A stretch of 64,000 nt of DNA from Klebsiella indica (GTDB lineage Bacteria; Pseudomonadota; Gammaproteobacteria; Enterobacterales; Enterobacteriaceae): contig NZ_VCHQ01000007.1 in the NCBI RefSeq assembly GCF_005860775.1, positions 124,001 to 188,000 on the forward strand, written 5' to 3'. The notes below the pieces were generated by a model. It worked only from the letters and a program-made list of their open reading frames with translations, was not told the origin of the DNA and searched no databases. Of this stretch, positions 33,758 through 42,224 are shown in pieces. The position numbers were made by a program, and so were the translations under genes. The number at the start of each line of letters is the position of its first letter. The first letter of the stretch is position 1.

Positions 33758-35446
33758 TCAGGCGGCCTGGTCTACCGCCTGAACGTCAGGACGTTTCAGC
33801 ACCGCGTAGGAGAGACCTGCGACCAGCGTACCGACAATAATCGCCATCAGGTAGCCGAGCACCGGCGTAATCGCGCCAGGGATCAGCAGGACAAACAGAC
33901 CGCCATGCGGCGCCATCAGTTGCGCGCCAATCGCCATGGAAATAGCGCCGGTCACCGCGCCGCCAACAATACAGCAAGGCAGGACGCGCATCGGATCACG
34001 CGCAGCGAACGGAATAGCGCCTTCGGTGATAAAACACAGACCGAGAACCAGCGCGGCTTTGCCACCTTCCCGCTGCGCTTTGTCGAACTTTTTACGCGCA
34101 ACCAGCGTCGCCAGCCCCAGCGCCAGCGGAGGAACCATACCGGCAGCCATAATTGCCGCCATCGGCCCATAGGTTTGGGTGCTCAGCAGGCCCACACCGA
34201 ACGCATAGGCGGCTTTATTCACCGGCCCGCCCATATCGGTACACATCATACCGCCGAGGATCGCCCCGAGCAGAACCGCGTTTGCCGTTCCCATCGTTTG
34301 CAGCCAGTGGGTCAGCGCGTCGAGGATCCCGGCAACCGGTTTGCCGATCAGGTAAATCATCGCCAGACCAACGATCAGGCTGGAAACCAGCGGAATGATC
34401 AGGATTGGTTTCAGCGCCTCCATACTCTGCGGCAATTTCAGTTTCGAACTGATCGCTTTCGCGACATAACCCGCCAGGAAACCGGCAATAATGCCGCCGA
34501 TAAAACCAGAGCCGCCGCTGACTGCCAGCATACCGCCAATAAGCCCCGGGGTCAGACCCGGACGGTCAGCAATGGAGAAGGCGATAAAGCCCGCCAGCAC
34601 CGGCACCATCAGTTTGAAAGCAGAACCACCGCCGATGTCCATTAGCGCTGCGGCCAGGGTATCTTTTACTTCAAAAGCTTTAATACCAAAAGCGAAAGAG
34701 AGCGCAATGCACAGGCCGCCCGCCACCACCATCGGCAGCATGTATGACACGCCGGTCAGCAGATGACGATAAGCGCCAGCAGACTCTTTTTTATCTTCCG
34801 CTGCGGCCTGAGATTTACCCGAGGGCTGATACGGTTTCGCTTCAGCAACCGCTTTATCCAGTTCCTGGGCGGTTTTCTTCAGCGCCAGCCCGGTACTGGT
34901 GCGATACATCGGCTTACCGGCAAATTTCGCCAGGTCCACTTCAATATCGGCAGCAACCACCACCAGATCCGCCTGTTCAACCTCTTCCGGGGTGATCGCA
35001 TTACCCGCTCCCACGGAGCCGCGAGTTTCTACTTTCACCCACCAGCCACGTTTTTTGGCTTCGGTTTCAATAGCTTCAGCCGCCATAAAGGTATGCGCCA
35101 CACCGGTCGGACAGGCCGTTACCGCCACAATACGTTTTGGACCGTTGGACGCTGCGGGTAAAACCGCCGCGGTCGGCGCGGTGTAAGGCGTCGCATGGTT
35201 TTTGGCTTCACTCAGGAACAGTTCCGGGTGTGCAACAGCACGATTGATATCCCCAAGATAAACCGTCTTACCGTTCAACGCGCTATCAGCTGGCAGCGCC
35301 GTGCCCAGCACGATTGCCAGTTCAGCGTCATGTGGGTTATCAATCAGTTCAAGTTGCGCTTTTTGCGCCGCACGGCTTAACAGAGTCTTCGCCATATAGG
35401 CGCGAGCCTGTCCAAGCCCGGCATCAATAATCAGCAGCGTTTTCAT
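33758..35446 (-). CDS. fruA: PTS fructose-specific EIIB'BC component FruA
   Basis: A 562-residue membrane permease that imports fructose as fructose 1-phosphate. A degenerate B' domain (1-95) precedes the IIB domain with phospho-Cys112 in TACPTGVAHTFMAAEA, then IIC (about 225-555) with eight or more hydrophobic segments. It is the last gene of fruBKA, 16 bases behind fruK, preceded by AGGAGAGGCATA and followed by a strong terminator. Confidence 0.96.
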   Translation of the reverse strand: MKTLLIIDAGLGQARAYMAKTLLSRAAQKAQLELIDNPHDAELAIVLGTALPADSALNGKTVYLGDINRAVAHPELFLSEAKNHATPYTAPTAAVLPAASNGPKRIVAVTACPTGVAHTFMAAEAIETEAKKRGWWVKVETRGSVGAGNAITPEEVEQADLVVVAADIEVDLAKFAGKPMYRTSTGLALKKTAQELDKAVAEAKPYQPSGKSQAAAEDKKESAGAYRHLLTGVSYMLPMVVAGGLCIALSFAFGIKAFEVKDTLAAALMDIGGGSAFKLMVPVLAGFIAFSIADRPGLTPGLIGGMLAVSGGSGFIGGIIAGFLAGYVAKAISSKLKLPQSMEALKPILIIPLVSSLIVGLAMIYLIGKPVAGILDALTHWLQTMGTANAVLLGAILGGMMCTDMGGPVNKAAYAFGVGLLSTQTYGPMAAIMAAGMVPPLALGLATLVARKKFDKAQREGGKAALVLGLCFITEGAIPFAARDPMRVLPCCIVGGAVTGAISMAIGAQLMAPHGGLFVLLIPGAITPVLGYLMAIIVGTLVAGLSYAVLKRPDVQAVDQAA

Positions 35447-35462
35447 TATGCCTCTCCTGCTG

Positions 35463-36401
35463 TTAATTAAAGGGTTGTAAGTCGACGCGCGCCATCATCG
35501 CGGCCAACTGGGTACGATCGGTAATACCAACATTACTCTGACTCACCGCCAGTGCGGCAACGGCCGTTGCCAGACGCAACGTATGTTCGCTGGATTCGCG
35601 CATCAGCAGACCGTATATCAGGCCGCCAACCATCGAATCACCTGCGCCAACGGTGCTAACCACATCAACTGAAGGCGGTCTGGCTATCCACTCCCCGGAT
35701 GCGTTAACCCACAGCGCGCCTTCTTCGCCAAGGGAGATAACCACGTGAGCAATCCCCTGCTCACGCAGAGCATGAGCGGCGTCAATCACATCTTTCATTT
35801 CGGGTAACTTACGGCCCGCCCAGATTTCCAGTTCGCGGCGGTTAGGTTTCACCAGCCATGGCGCCGCTTTCAGACCGGCAACCAGCGCTTCACGGCTACT
35901 GTCAAAAATAATGCACGGACACTGGCTACGCAGACGCGTCATCCAGTCAGTAAAGGCCTCCGGGCTCACGCCAGACGGTAAGCTGCCGCTTACACACACC
36001 ATATCGAACTGACCCAGCCAGCTCAGGGAATCGTTAACAAAACGCTCCCAGTCGCCAGGAGTCACTTCAAAGCCGGAGAAGTTGAAGTCGGTCACTTCGC
36101 CGTCTTTTTCCGTCAGTTTGACGTTAATACGAGTACGCCCCTGAACAACCTGAAAACGGTTAGCGATCCCCAGTTCACTGAACAGTTGCTGAAAACCATC
36201 CTGATTGTCTTTGCCGAGAAAACCGCCAACGGTGACATCAATACCGAGATCTTTCAGCACTTTTGCAACGTTGATACCCTTCCCGGCTGCATGTAAACCC
36301 GTGGTACGAACAAGGTTGACCTCACCACGCTCAATATCCGGGGTAAACCCCACCAGATCATAGGCCGGGTTTAAGGTAATCGTTGCGACACGTCTGCTCA
36401 T
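35463..36401 (-). CDS. fruK: 1-phosphofructokinase FruK
   Basis: PfkB-family kinase that turns fructose 1-phosphate into fructose 1,6-bisphosphate. The 312-residue product begins MSRRVATITLNPAYD; the N-terminal signature GLHAAGKGINVAKVL (36-50) and the catalytic STVGAGDSMVGG (Asp255) are present. The ATG lies one base after the fruB stop codon, so the two are translationally coupled; an ATG 72 bases upstream lies inside fruB and is not used. Confidence 0.96.
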   Translation of the reverse strand: MSRRVATITLNPAYDLVGFTPDIERGEVNLVRTTGLHAAGKGINVAKVLKDLGIDVTVGGFLGKDNQDGFQQLFSELGIANRFQVVQGRTRINVKLTEKDGEVTDFNFSGFEVTPGDWERFVNDSLSWLGQFDMVCVSGSLPSGVSPEAFTDWMTRLRSQCPCIIFDSSREALVAGLKAAPWLVKPNRRELEIWAGRKLPEMKDVIDAAHALREQGIAHVVISLGEEGALWVNASGEWIARPPSVDVVSTVGAGDSMVGGLIYGLLMRESSEHTLRLATAVAALAVSQSNVGITDRTQLAAMMARVDLQPFN

Positions 36402-36402
36402 G

Positions 36403-37533
36403 TTATGCGCCCTCTCCAAGACCTGCGGCGATAGCCTCACCAATCGCATCCAGCGCCTGTTGCGCATCATCACCCTGCGCGGTAAAGCGTAAGCGGTGAC
36501 CTTTCTTCACCCCCAGCGCCACAACTTTCATCAGGCTGCGGCCATTTGCCGGTTTACCCGAACCATCAAGGTTGGTAACGGTAATGTCGCTGGAGAATTG
36601 TTTAATGGTATTCACCAGCATGGTGCCCGGACGCGCATGCAATCCATGCTCATTGCGAATGACGTATTCAGCGCTAAGAACATCTTCAGCAACCGCGTCG
36701 TCGCTGGTCAGCAACGCCAGCAACGTGGCGGCATCAGCCTTCAGCAAACGGTCAGCTTTTTTGTCGAGCAGCAAATTGCTCAGACGATTAAGCACTGCGG
36801 TCGGCTGCTCATCGGCCATTGCCACGGTGATCAACAGGGAAACCGGCTCTTCATCGCAGGTAAACGCGTTCGCAGCGCGGCTGACGGCAATGGCGCTACG
36901 CAGGTTGCCTTCGCTACAGTCGTTCAGCCAGACGCCCTGGCCGAGGTTCAGCGGCTTCTCGTTAATCGTGCGGCTAACAAAGGCAGCATCCACCGCACCG
37001 CTCTCTTTCAGACGCGCGGCATTCAGCGCCTGCAGGGTCAGCAAATCGTTGGCGACAACATCCAGAACGAGGGTATCGTTATCCAGCTTCAGCACGTCGC
37101 TTTGCTTTTCCCCCATCAGCAGGGCGCGCAGCTCTTCAGCCGTGGTGGCGGCCTTAAGCTGTTCAGCAATTGAGTCGTCGCTCAGCACATGGGTCAGCTG
37201 ACGCAGCAGGCCCAGATGTTCATCCGAGCTGGCGGCAATACCGATGGCGACATAAGCGATCTGCCCTTCGCCCCAGCTCACGCCCTGCGGGAACTGATAA
37301 ACCTGAACGCCGGTTTTCAGCACCTGATCGCGGGTATCGGTGGTACCGTGCGGAATCGCAATACCGTTACCCAGGAAAGTGGACGTTTGCTGCTCGCGAG
37401 CCAGCATGCCGTTGACGTAGCCTTCAGCCACATTGCCCGCGCTGATCAGCGCGGAAGCAACCTGACGGATAGCCTCTTCTTTATTGCCGGCCTGCTGGCC
37501 GGGATGAATATCCTTCACAGATAACTGGAACAT
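36403..37533 (-). CDS. fruB: PTS fructose diphosphoryl transfer protein FruB (EIIA-M-FPr)
   Basis: A 376-residue cytoplasmic phosphocarrier: IIA domain with His62 in [11 protein letters not shown], a central M domain, and an HPr-like FPr domain with phospho-His299 in [10 protein letters not shown]. These positions equal those in E. coli. It passes phosphate from enzyme I to FruA. First gene of the operon; GGAGAACC before the ATG. Two Cra operators stand upstream. Confidence 0.96.
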   Translation of the reverse strand: MFQLSVKDIHPGQQAGNKEEAIRQVASALISAGNVAEGYVNGMLAREQQTSTFLGNGIAIPHGTTDTRDQVLKTGVQVYQFPQGVSWGEGQIAYVAIGIAASSDEHLGLLRQLTHVLSDDSIAEQLKAATTAEELRALLMGEKQSDVLKLDNDTLVLDVVANDLLTLQALNAARLKESGAVDAAFVSRTINEKPLNLGQGVWLNDCSEGNLRSAIAVSRAANAFTCDEEPVSLLITVAMADEQPTAVLNRLSNLLLDKKADRLLKADAATLLALLTSDDAVAEDVLSAEYVIRNEHGLHARPGTMLVNTIKQFSSDITVTNLDGSGKPANGRSLMKVVALGVKKGHRLRFTAQGDDAQQALDAIGEAIAAGLGEGA

Positions 37534-37554
37534 GGTTCTCCTCTCTTGCCGAAT

Positions 37555-37566
37555 TGAATCGTTTCA
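37555..37566. promoter_or_regulatory. Cra (FruR) operator 1 of fruBKA
   Basis: TGAATCGTTTCA is the Cra consensus, 22 bases before the fruB start. Cra with no bound fructose 1-phosphate would repress here. Confidence 0.9.
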
Positions 37567-37620
37567 GCTTATTTGGGAAAAAAGGCGTCACCTGCAGGCG
37601 GAATAAACCGAGAATGACGC

Positions 37621-37632
37621 TGAAACGTTTCA
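37621..37632. promoter_or_regulatory. Cra (FruR) operator 2 of fruBKA
   Basis: TGAAACGTTTCA, a perfect palindromic Cra site 55 bases upstream of operator 1. A third, weaker copy (TTGAAACGTC) lies near 37768. The 330-base gap to setB holds nothing else I recognise apart from a small TTCAGC/GCTGAA inverted repeat near 37743-37759. Confidence 0.9.
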
Positions 37633-37863
37633 AGAATTTTGTACCTTTCGTCATCACCACGCAAGGAAAGTTAGCTGGCGGATAACAGAAGTTAGAGGTA
37701 CAGCACATTTTTGCTGACGCGCAGGTGGCGAGACGGTCATATTTCAGCTTTTTGCTGAAGCTTGAATTTTGAAACGTCTTTTTAATTTATTCGTGCCTTG
37801 CCACTATTCATTTTCTGACTGACGGCGTAAACTCCGCGACACCTGAAACCAACGAAAACCGAT

Positions 37864-39045
37864 ATGCAACACAGTAGCGCCGCCCTCCCCAGACACGGGT
37901 TTGATTTGACCTCTTCCGCCTTCCTGCTCGTTGCCTTCCTGACGGGCATCGCCGGGGCGTTGCAAACACCTACTCTGAGCCTGTTTCTGACCAATGAAGT
38001 CCATGTCAGGCCAGCCATGGTCGGCTTCTTTTTTACCGGCAGCGCGGTAATCGGTATTCTGGTAAGCCAGTTTCTCGCCGGACGTTCGGATCGCAAAGGC
38101 GATCGTAAACAGCTTATTGTTTTCTGTTGCCTGTTAGGCGTGCTGGCCTGCCTGTTATTTGCCTGGAACCGTAACTACTTTATTCTGCTGTTTGTCGGCG
38201 TATTCCTCAGTAGCTTCGGTTCGACCGCGAACCCACAGATGTTCGCCCTCGCCCGTGAACACGCGGATAAAACCGGCCGGGAAGCGGTCATGTTCAGTTC
38301 GATTTTACGCGCTCAGGTATCGCTCGCGTGGGTGATCGGCCCGCCGCTGGCCTACGCGCTGGCGATGGGTTTCGGCTTTACGGTGATGTATCTCAGCGCG
38401 GCAATCGCCTTCGTGATCTGCGGCGCGATAGTCTGGTGCTTCCTCCCCAGCATGCGCAAAGAGCCGAAGGTCGCCACCGGTCACCTGGAAGCGCCGCGAA
38501 CTAACCGTCGCGATGCGCTATTACTGTTTGTTATCTGTACGTTGATGTGGGGAAATAACAGCCTGTACATCATTAATATGCCGCTGTTCATTATTGATGA
38601 GCTGCATTTGCCGGAAAAACTGGCTGGTTTGATGATGGGAACCGCTGCCGGACTGGAAATTCCTGTCATGCTGATTGCGGGTTACTATGCCAGACGCTTT
38701 GGCAAACGTTTCCTGATGCGCGTATCGGCTGTGGCGGGGGTGCTGTTTTATAGCGGAATGCTCACCGCGCATACCCCTGGGCTACTGCTGGCCTTGCAGA
38801 TGCTCAACGCGATATTTATCGGGATTCTGGCCGGGATTGGCATGCTCTATTTCCAGGATCTGATGCCCGGGCAGGCCGGCGCGGCAACGACCCTCTATAC
38901 GAACACCACTCGCGTCGGCTGGATTATCGCCGGTTCGCTGGCGGGCGTGGTGGCGGAAATCTGGAGCTACCATACCGTATTCTGGATCGCCCTGGCGCTG
39001 GGCATCATCACGCAGGTCTGCCTGTGGCGTATTAAAGATGTATAA
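37864..39045 (+). CDS. setB: Sugar efflux transporter SetB
   Basis: A 393-residue major-facilitator protein with twelve membrane segments, equal in length to E. coli SetB. The loop 2-3 motif GRSDRKGDRK (about 74-83) and the SET-family stretch SLAWVIGPPLAYALAMGFGF fit. Family members export glucosides, IPTG and lactose; SetB has also been linked to chromosome dynamics. It is divergent from fruBKA; the ATG follows a weak site. Confidence 0.94.
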   Translation: MQHSSAALPRHGFDLTSSAFLLVAFLTGIAGALQTPTLSLFLTNEVHVRPAMVGFFFTGSAVIGILVSQFLAGRSDRKGDRKQLIVFCCLLGVLACLLFAWNRNYFILLFVGVFLSSFGSTANPQMFALAREHADKTGREAVMFSSILRAQVSLAWVIGPPLAYALAMGFGFTVMYLSAAIAFVICGAIVWCFLPSMRKEPKVATGHLEAPRTNRRDALLLFVICTLMWGNNSLYIINMPLFIIDELHLPEKLAGLMMGTAAGLEIPVMLIAGYYARRFGKRFLMRVSAVAGVLFYSGMLTAHTPGLLLALQMLNAIFIGILAGIGMLYFQDLMPGQAGAATTLYTNTTRVGWIIAGSLAGVVAEIWSYHTVFWIALALGIITQVCLWRIKDV

Positions 39046-39077
39046 GGCGCGATAGCGGAACGCTGCGGCGCATGGCA

Positions 39078-39332
39078 TCACGTTGAAGTGAGTTGTTCGA
39101 GATGAAGAAGCCAGCTCATCGCTTCATCGCGCGTCGTGGCGCACATTTCCACTTCTGGCCGCAGGCTGGCACAAACTTTAGGCCTTAACGGCGAGCCAAA
39201 AATATTACACCGGTTGTTCTCCGATAGCTGTATACAGCGGGTATTCGCCGGCTTGCCCTGCGGCATACCGGGGATGGGGCTGGAGATAGAAGGCGCGATA
39301 CAACACGCCCCACAGCCAGGGCGGCATTCCAT
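39078..39332 (-). CDS. yeiW: Small cysteine-rich protein YeiW (YkgJ-type cluster protein)
   Basis: An 84-residue protein starting [11 protein letters not shown], with further cysteines at about 32, 43, 53 and 62. The CxxxCxxCC pattern belongs to the YkgJ family, predicted to bind zinc or an iron-sulfur cluster. Length equals E. coli YeiW. The function is unknown. It converges with setB and is divergent from efpL. Confidence 0.9.
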   Translation of the reverse strand: MECRPGCGACCIAPSISSPIPGMPQGKPANTRCIQLSENNRCNIFGSPLRPKVCASLRPEVEMCATTRDEAMSWLLHLEQLTST

Positions 39333-39480
39333 AATCGACTCTTCCGCTAACGTTTTTGGCGACCCAGCCTAAACGTTTTCCCTGAAGATAGCAAAACAGA
39401 CGAATTCCGCTTGCCTGAAAGGCCCGGCGCGAGTAGTTTTACGCGATATTTTCGACCCTTTATGTGACAGGATTACCGCA

Positions 39481-40053
39481 ATGCCAAGAGCGAATGAAAT
39501 TAAAAAAGGTATGGTGCTGAATTACAACGGCAAACTGCTGATTGTTAAAAATATTGATATTCAGTCACCGAGCGCCCGTGGCGCAGCGACGCTGTACAAA
39601 ATGCGTTTCTCGGATGTCCGCACCGGCCTGAAAGTCGAAGAGCGCTTTAAAGGCGATGATATTGTCGATACGGTCACCCTGACTCGCCGCTCCGTTGACT
39701 TCTCCTATATCGACGGCAACGAATACGTATTCATGGATAAAGAAGATTACACTCCCTATACCTTCACCAAAGAGCAAATCGAAGAAGAACTGCTGTATAT
39801 GCCGGAAGGCGGCATGCCGGATATACAGGTTCTGACCTGGGACGGCCAGTTGTTGGCGCTGGAGCTGCCGCAGACGGTTGATCTGGAAATCGTTGACACG
39901 GCGCCGGGTATTAAAGGCGCATCCGCAAGTGCCCGTAACAAACCGGCGACCCTGAGCACCGGTCTGGTGGTTCAGGTGCCTGAATATCTGAGCGCAGGCG
40001 AGCGTATTCGGATTCATATTGAAGAGAGCCGTTATATGGGGCGTGCGGACTAA
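39481..40053 (+). CDS. efpL: Elongation factor P-like protein EfpL (YeiP)
   Basis: A 190-residue EF-P paralogue with KOW-like, OB and C-terminal OB domains. The tip loop reads [12 protein letters not shown] with Arg33 where EF-P has the modified lysine, the hallmark of EfpL. Family members relieve ribosome stalling at proline-containing motifs without lysyl modification. AGGATTACCGCA precedes the ATG. The structured repeat copy B stands in the gap behind it. Confidence 0.95.
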   Translation: MPRANEIKKGMVLNYNGKLLIVKNIDIQSPSARGAATLYKMRFSDVRTGLKVEERFKGDDIVDTVTLTRRSVDFSYIDGNEYVFMDKEDYTPYTFTKEQIEEELLYMPEGGMPDIQVLTWDGQLLALELPQTVDLEIVDTAPGIKGASASARNKPATLSTGLVVQVPEYLSAGERIRIHIEESRYMGRAD

Positions 40054-40180
40054 GCCCGGCGGCTTTTGCAGTGGATTTACGCAGAATGTAAAACACGCAT
40101 GCGGGGCGTTTTTGCGCGCCCCACATGCGGTTAATCGGCAATTGTCTGGAAGCTGAAGGTCATCCATAACATCCCCTCTA

Positions 40181-40803
40181 ATGCTGATCGGTTCAGCGAG
40201 TCATCGACGTTCTCTTCTGCTTTTTTATTCAACGGTAATCGCTTTTTCGGTGGTTTTAGCGAACGGCCTGATGGAGTGACAGGACTGACGGTATCGTCGG
40301 TTTTTTATGACCTACAGCGCCGGGAGAGTAACAGATTGGTTGTTGGCTCACCGCAAGGGGGTTGGGCGCATCAGGGAAACCTGGCGGGAACGCAGGCGCA
40401 CATCCAGGACTGGCCGCCAGGACGGCGGCCAGAGGGCGGGTCGAGACAGGGACAAAATTGCCGGGAGCAATTTTGAACAGCGCTTGCGCTGGCCCTGGAA
40501 GGGCGAGTCCCAGGGATGGGACGAGTAATCACGAGTCCCGCCCGGTCCGCCAGATGAAGCCGGAGTGGAGCGGACCGCGCAGCGGCAGGTTTTCAGCGCA
40601 ATGCCGGGGGTCATGGGGGCGAGCGAAACGCCCCCATGCCGTTCACAGGCTGCAGGGACGGCATATATCTTCGTACTGACGGTGAACGGAACAGTCCACT
40701 GAATCACATGGGGGAAGTAAAAATGCGCCATGTTCGCTAAAACCACCATTTAACGGAACCGCTCAGCCTGCCATAAACGCGGCTGACCGCCCCTTAACTG
40801 ATC
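40181..40803 (-). repeat. Structured intergenic repeat, copy B (complete, about 620 bases)
   Basis: Most complete copy, filling the gap between the convergent genes efpL and uxuA. The core is bounded by perfect 16-bp inverted repeats GGTGGTTTTAGCGAAC (40249-40264) and GTTCGCTAAAACCACC (40732-40747). Inside on the plus strand are hairpins at 40410-40432 (9 bp), 40453-40475 (9 bp), 40478-40491 and 40612-40638 (10 bp), and the stem CCGTTCAC (40639-40646) / GTGAACGG (40682-40689). It matches 7798-8303 at most positions, plus a 28-base insertion. No reading frame is shared by the copies. I do not recognise the family. Confidence 0.85.
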
Positions 40804-40823
40804 GCATTAACCCACACCCGGCA

Positions 40824-42014
40824 CTACAGCAGCTCAGGATACTTCGTCATCTTCAGCGCCAGCTCAACGCCACGAACCTCCGCCATTCCCTTTAAACGCC
40901 CAATCGCCGAATAGCCCGGATTGGTTTTCTTCCGCAGATCGTCCAGCATTTGATGACCATGATCCGGACGGAATGGAATCGGACGCAAATCGCCCGCACG
41001 CTTGCGGCGCAATTCTTCACACAGAATCGCATTCACTACCGCCACCATATTCACATCCCCGTCCAGGTGCGCGGCTTCATGAAACGTGAGCGGATTAGCT
41101 TCCCGACAGGTTGAACGCAAATGGGTGAAGTGGATACGATCGCCAAAGGTTTCAACCATTTTGACCAGATCGTTATCTGCGCGAACGCCGTAAGAACCTG
41201 TACACATAGTAAACCCATTATTAATGCTATCTACCGTCGTTTTCAGCCATTGCATATCTTCAATGGCCGAGACGATGCGCGGCAGACCAAGAATCGGCCG
41301 CGGCGGATCGTCCGGATGAACCGCCAGACGCACGCCAACGTCTTCGCATACCGGAACAATCGCGCGCAGGAAGTACGCCATGTTTTCCCGCAACTGCGCT
41401 TTATCAATATTGTCGTATTCCGCCAGCCGCGCACGGAATTGATCGAGGGTATAACCCTCTTCCGCCCCCGGAAGACCAGCAATAATATTGCGGGTCAGCT
41501 TTTCCACTTCCGCTGCGCTCATCGCGGCGAAACAGGCCTGCGCCTGCCGCCGTTCTTCTTCGCTATAATCCCGCTCCGCGCCCGGACGCTTGAGAATGTG
41601 CAGTTCGAAAGCGGCAAAAGCGATCTGGTCAAAACGCAAAGCTTTAGAACCGTCCGGCAACTGATATTCAAGATCGGTACGTGTCCAGTCGAGGATCGGC
41701 ATAAAATTGTAGCAAACGGTATCAATGCCGCAGGCCGCCAGATTGCGGATACTTTGCTGATAGTTGGCGATCCAGACGGCAAACTGCCCGCTATGGGTTT
41801 TAATCTCTTCGTGAACCGGAATACTCTCCACCACTGACCACGTGAGTCCTTTTTCCGCCAGCAGCGCCTGACGCTTTTTGATCTCATCCACCGGCCAGAC
41901 ATGCCCGTTAGCAATATGATGTAACGCCGTCACGACCCCCGTCGCTCCCGCCTGTCGGACATCATCAAGCGATACCGGATCATTTGGCCCATACCAACGC
42001 CAGGTTTGCTCCAT
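40824..42014 (-). CDS. uxuA: D-mannonate dehydratase UxuA
   Basis: A 396-residue enzyme that dehydrates D-mannonate to 2-dehydro-3-deoxy-gluconate in hexuronate breakdown. [38 protein letters not shown] and [11 protein letters not shown] are family signatures. The start follows AAGGGGAACGCG. It is divergent from yeiQ with UxuR/ExuR-like operators in between. In E. coli uxuA sits in a uxuAB operon elsewhere, so this is a different arrangement. Confidence 0.96.
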   Translation of the reverse strand: MEQTWRWYGPNDPVSLDDVRQAGATGVVTALHHIANGHVWPVDEIKKRQALLAEKGLTWSVVESIPVHEEIKTHSGQFAVWIANYQQSIRNLAACGIDTVCYNFMPILDWTRTDLEYQLPDGSKALRFDQIAFAAFELHILKRPGAERDYSEEERRQAQACFAAMSAAEVEKLTRNIIAGLPGAEEGYTLDQFRARLAEYDNIDKAQLRENMAYFLRAIVPVCEDVGVRLAVHPDDPPRPILGLPRIVSAIEDMQWLKTTVDSINNGFTMCTGSYGVRADNDLVKMVETFGDRIHFTHLRSTCREANPLTFHEAAHLDGDVNMVAVVNAILCEELRRKRAGDLRPIPFRPDHGHQMLDDLRKKTNPGYSAIGRLKGMAEVRGVELALKMTKYPELL

Positions 42015-42031
42015 CGCGTTCCCCTTAAAAA

Positions 42032-42048
42032 GTTGTTATACCAATATA
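42032..42048. promoter_or_regulatory. Candidate UxuR/ExuR operator near uxuA
   Basis: On the minus strand TATTGGTATAACAAC resembles the hexuronate operator core ATTGGTATACCAAT, 18 bases before the uxuA start. Confidence 0.6.
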
Positions 42049-42110
42049 GTGTTAACCACGTATGACGACTACCATACATGCTTCTCAGCTATAATCAATT
42101 TAGACGACAG

Positions 42111-42125
42111 AATTGGTTGATCAAG
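42111..42125. promoter_or_regulatory. Second candidate hexuronate operator
   Basis: AATTGGTTGATCAAG carries the AATTGGT half and a TTGATCAA palindrome, about midway between uxuA and yeiQ. It could serve both genes. Confidence 0.45.
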
Positions 42126-42224
42126 CTCACATTAAGCGGATAAATACGGCTCACCAATTTCATTTCTTGTCATATAACTTTACACTGCCGGATGTTAATT
42201 ATCGGTTAATCAGGTGTATTGAGA

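Noticed and set aside
33905..34645. A 246-codon plus-strand frame inside fruA
   Set aside because: Antisense shadow with an Arg/Gln/His-rich translation; fruA is intact.
40276..40749. Reading frames through repeat copy B
   Set aside because: Same reason: frames differ from those of the other copies and hairpins dominate the sequence.
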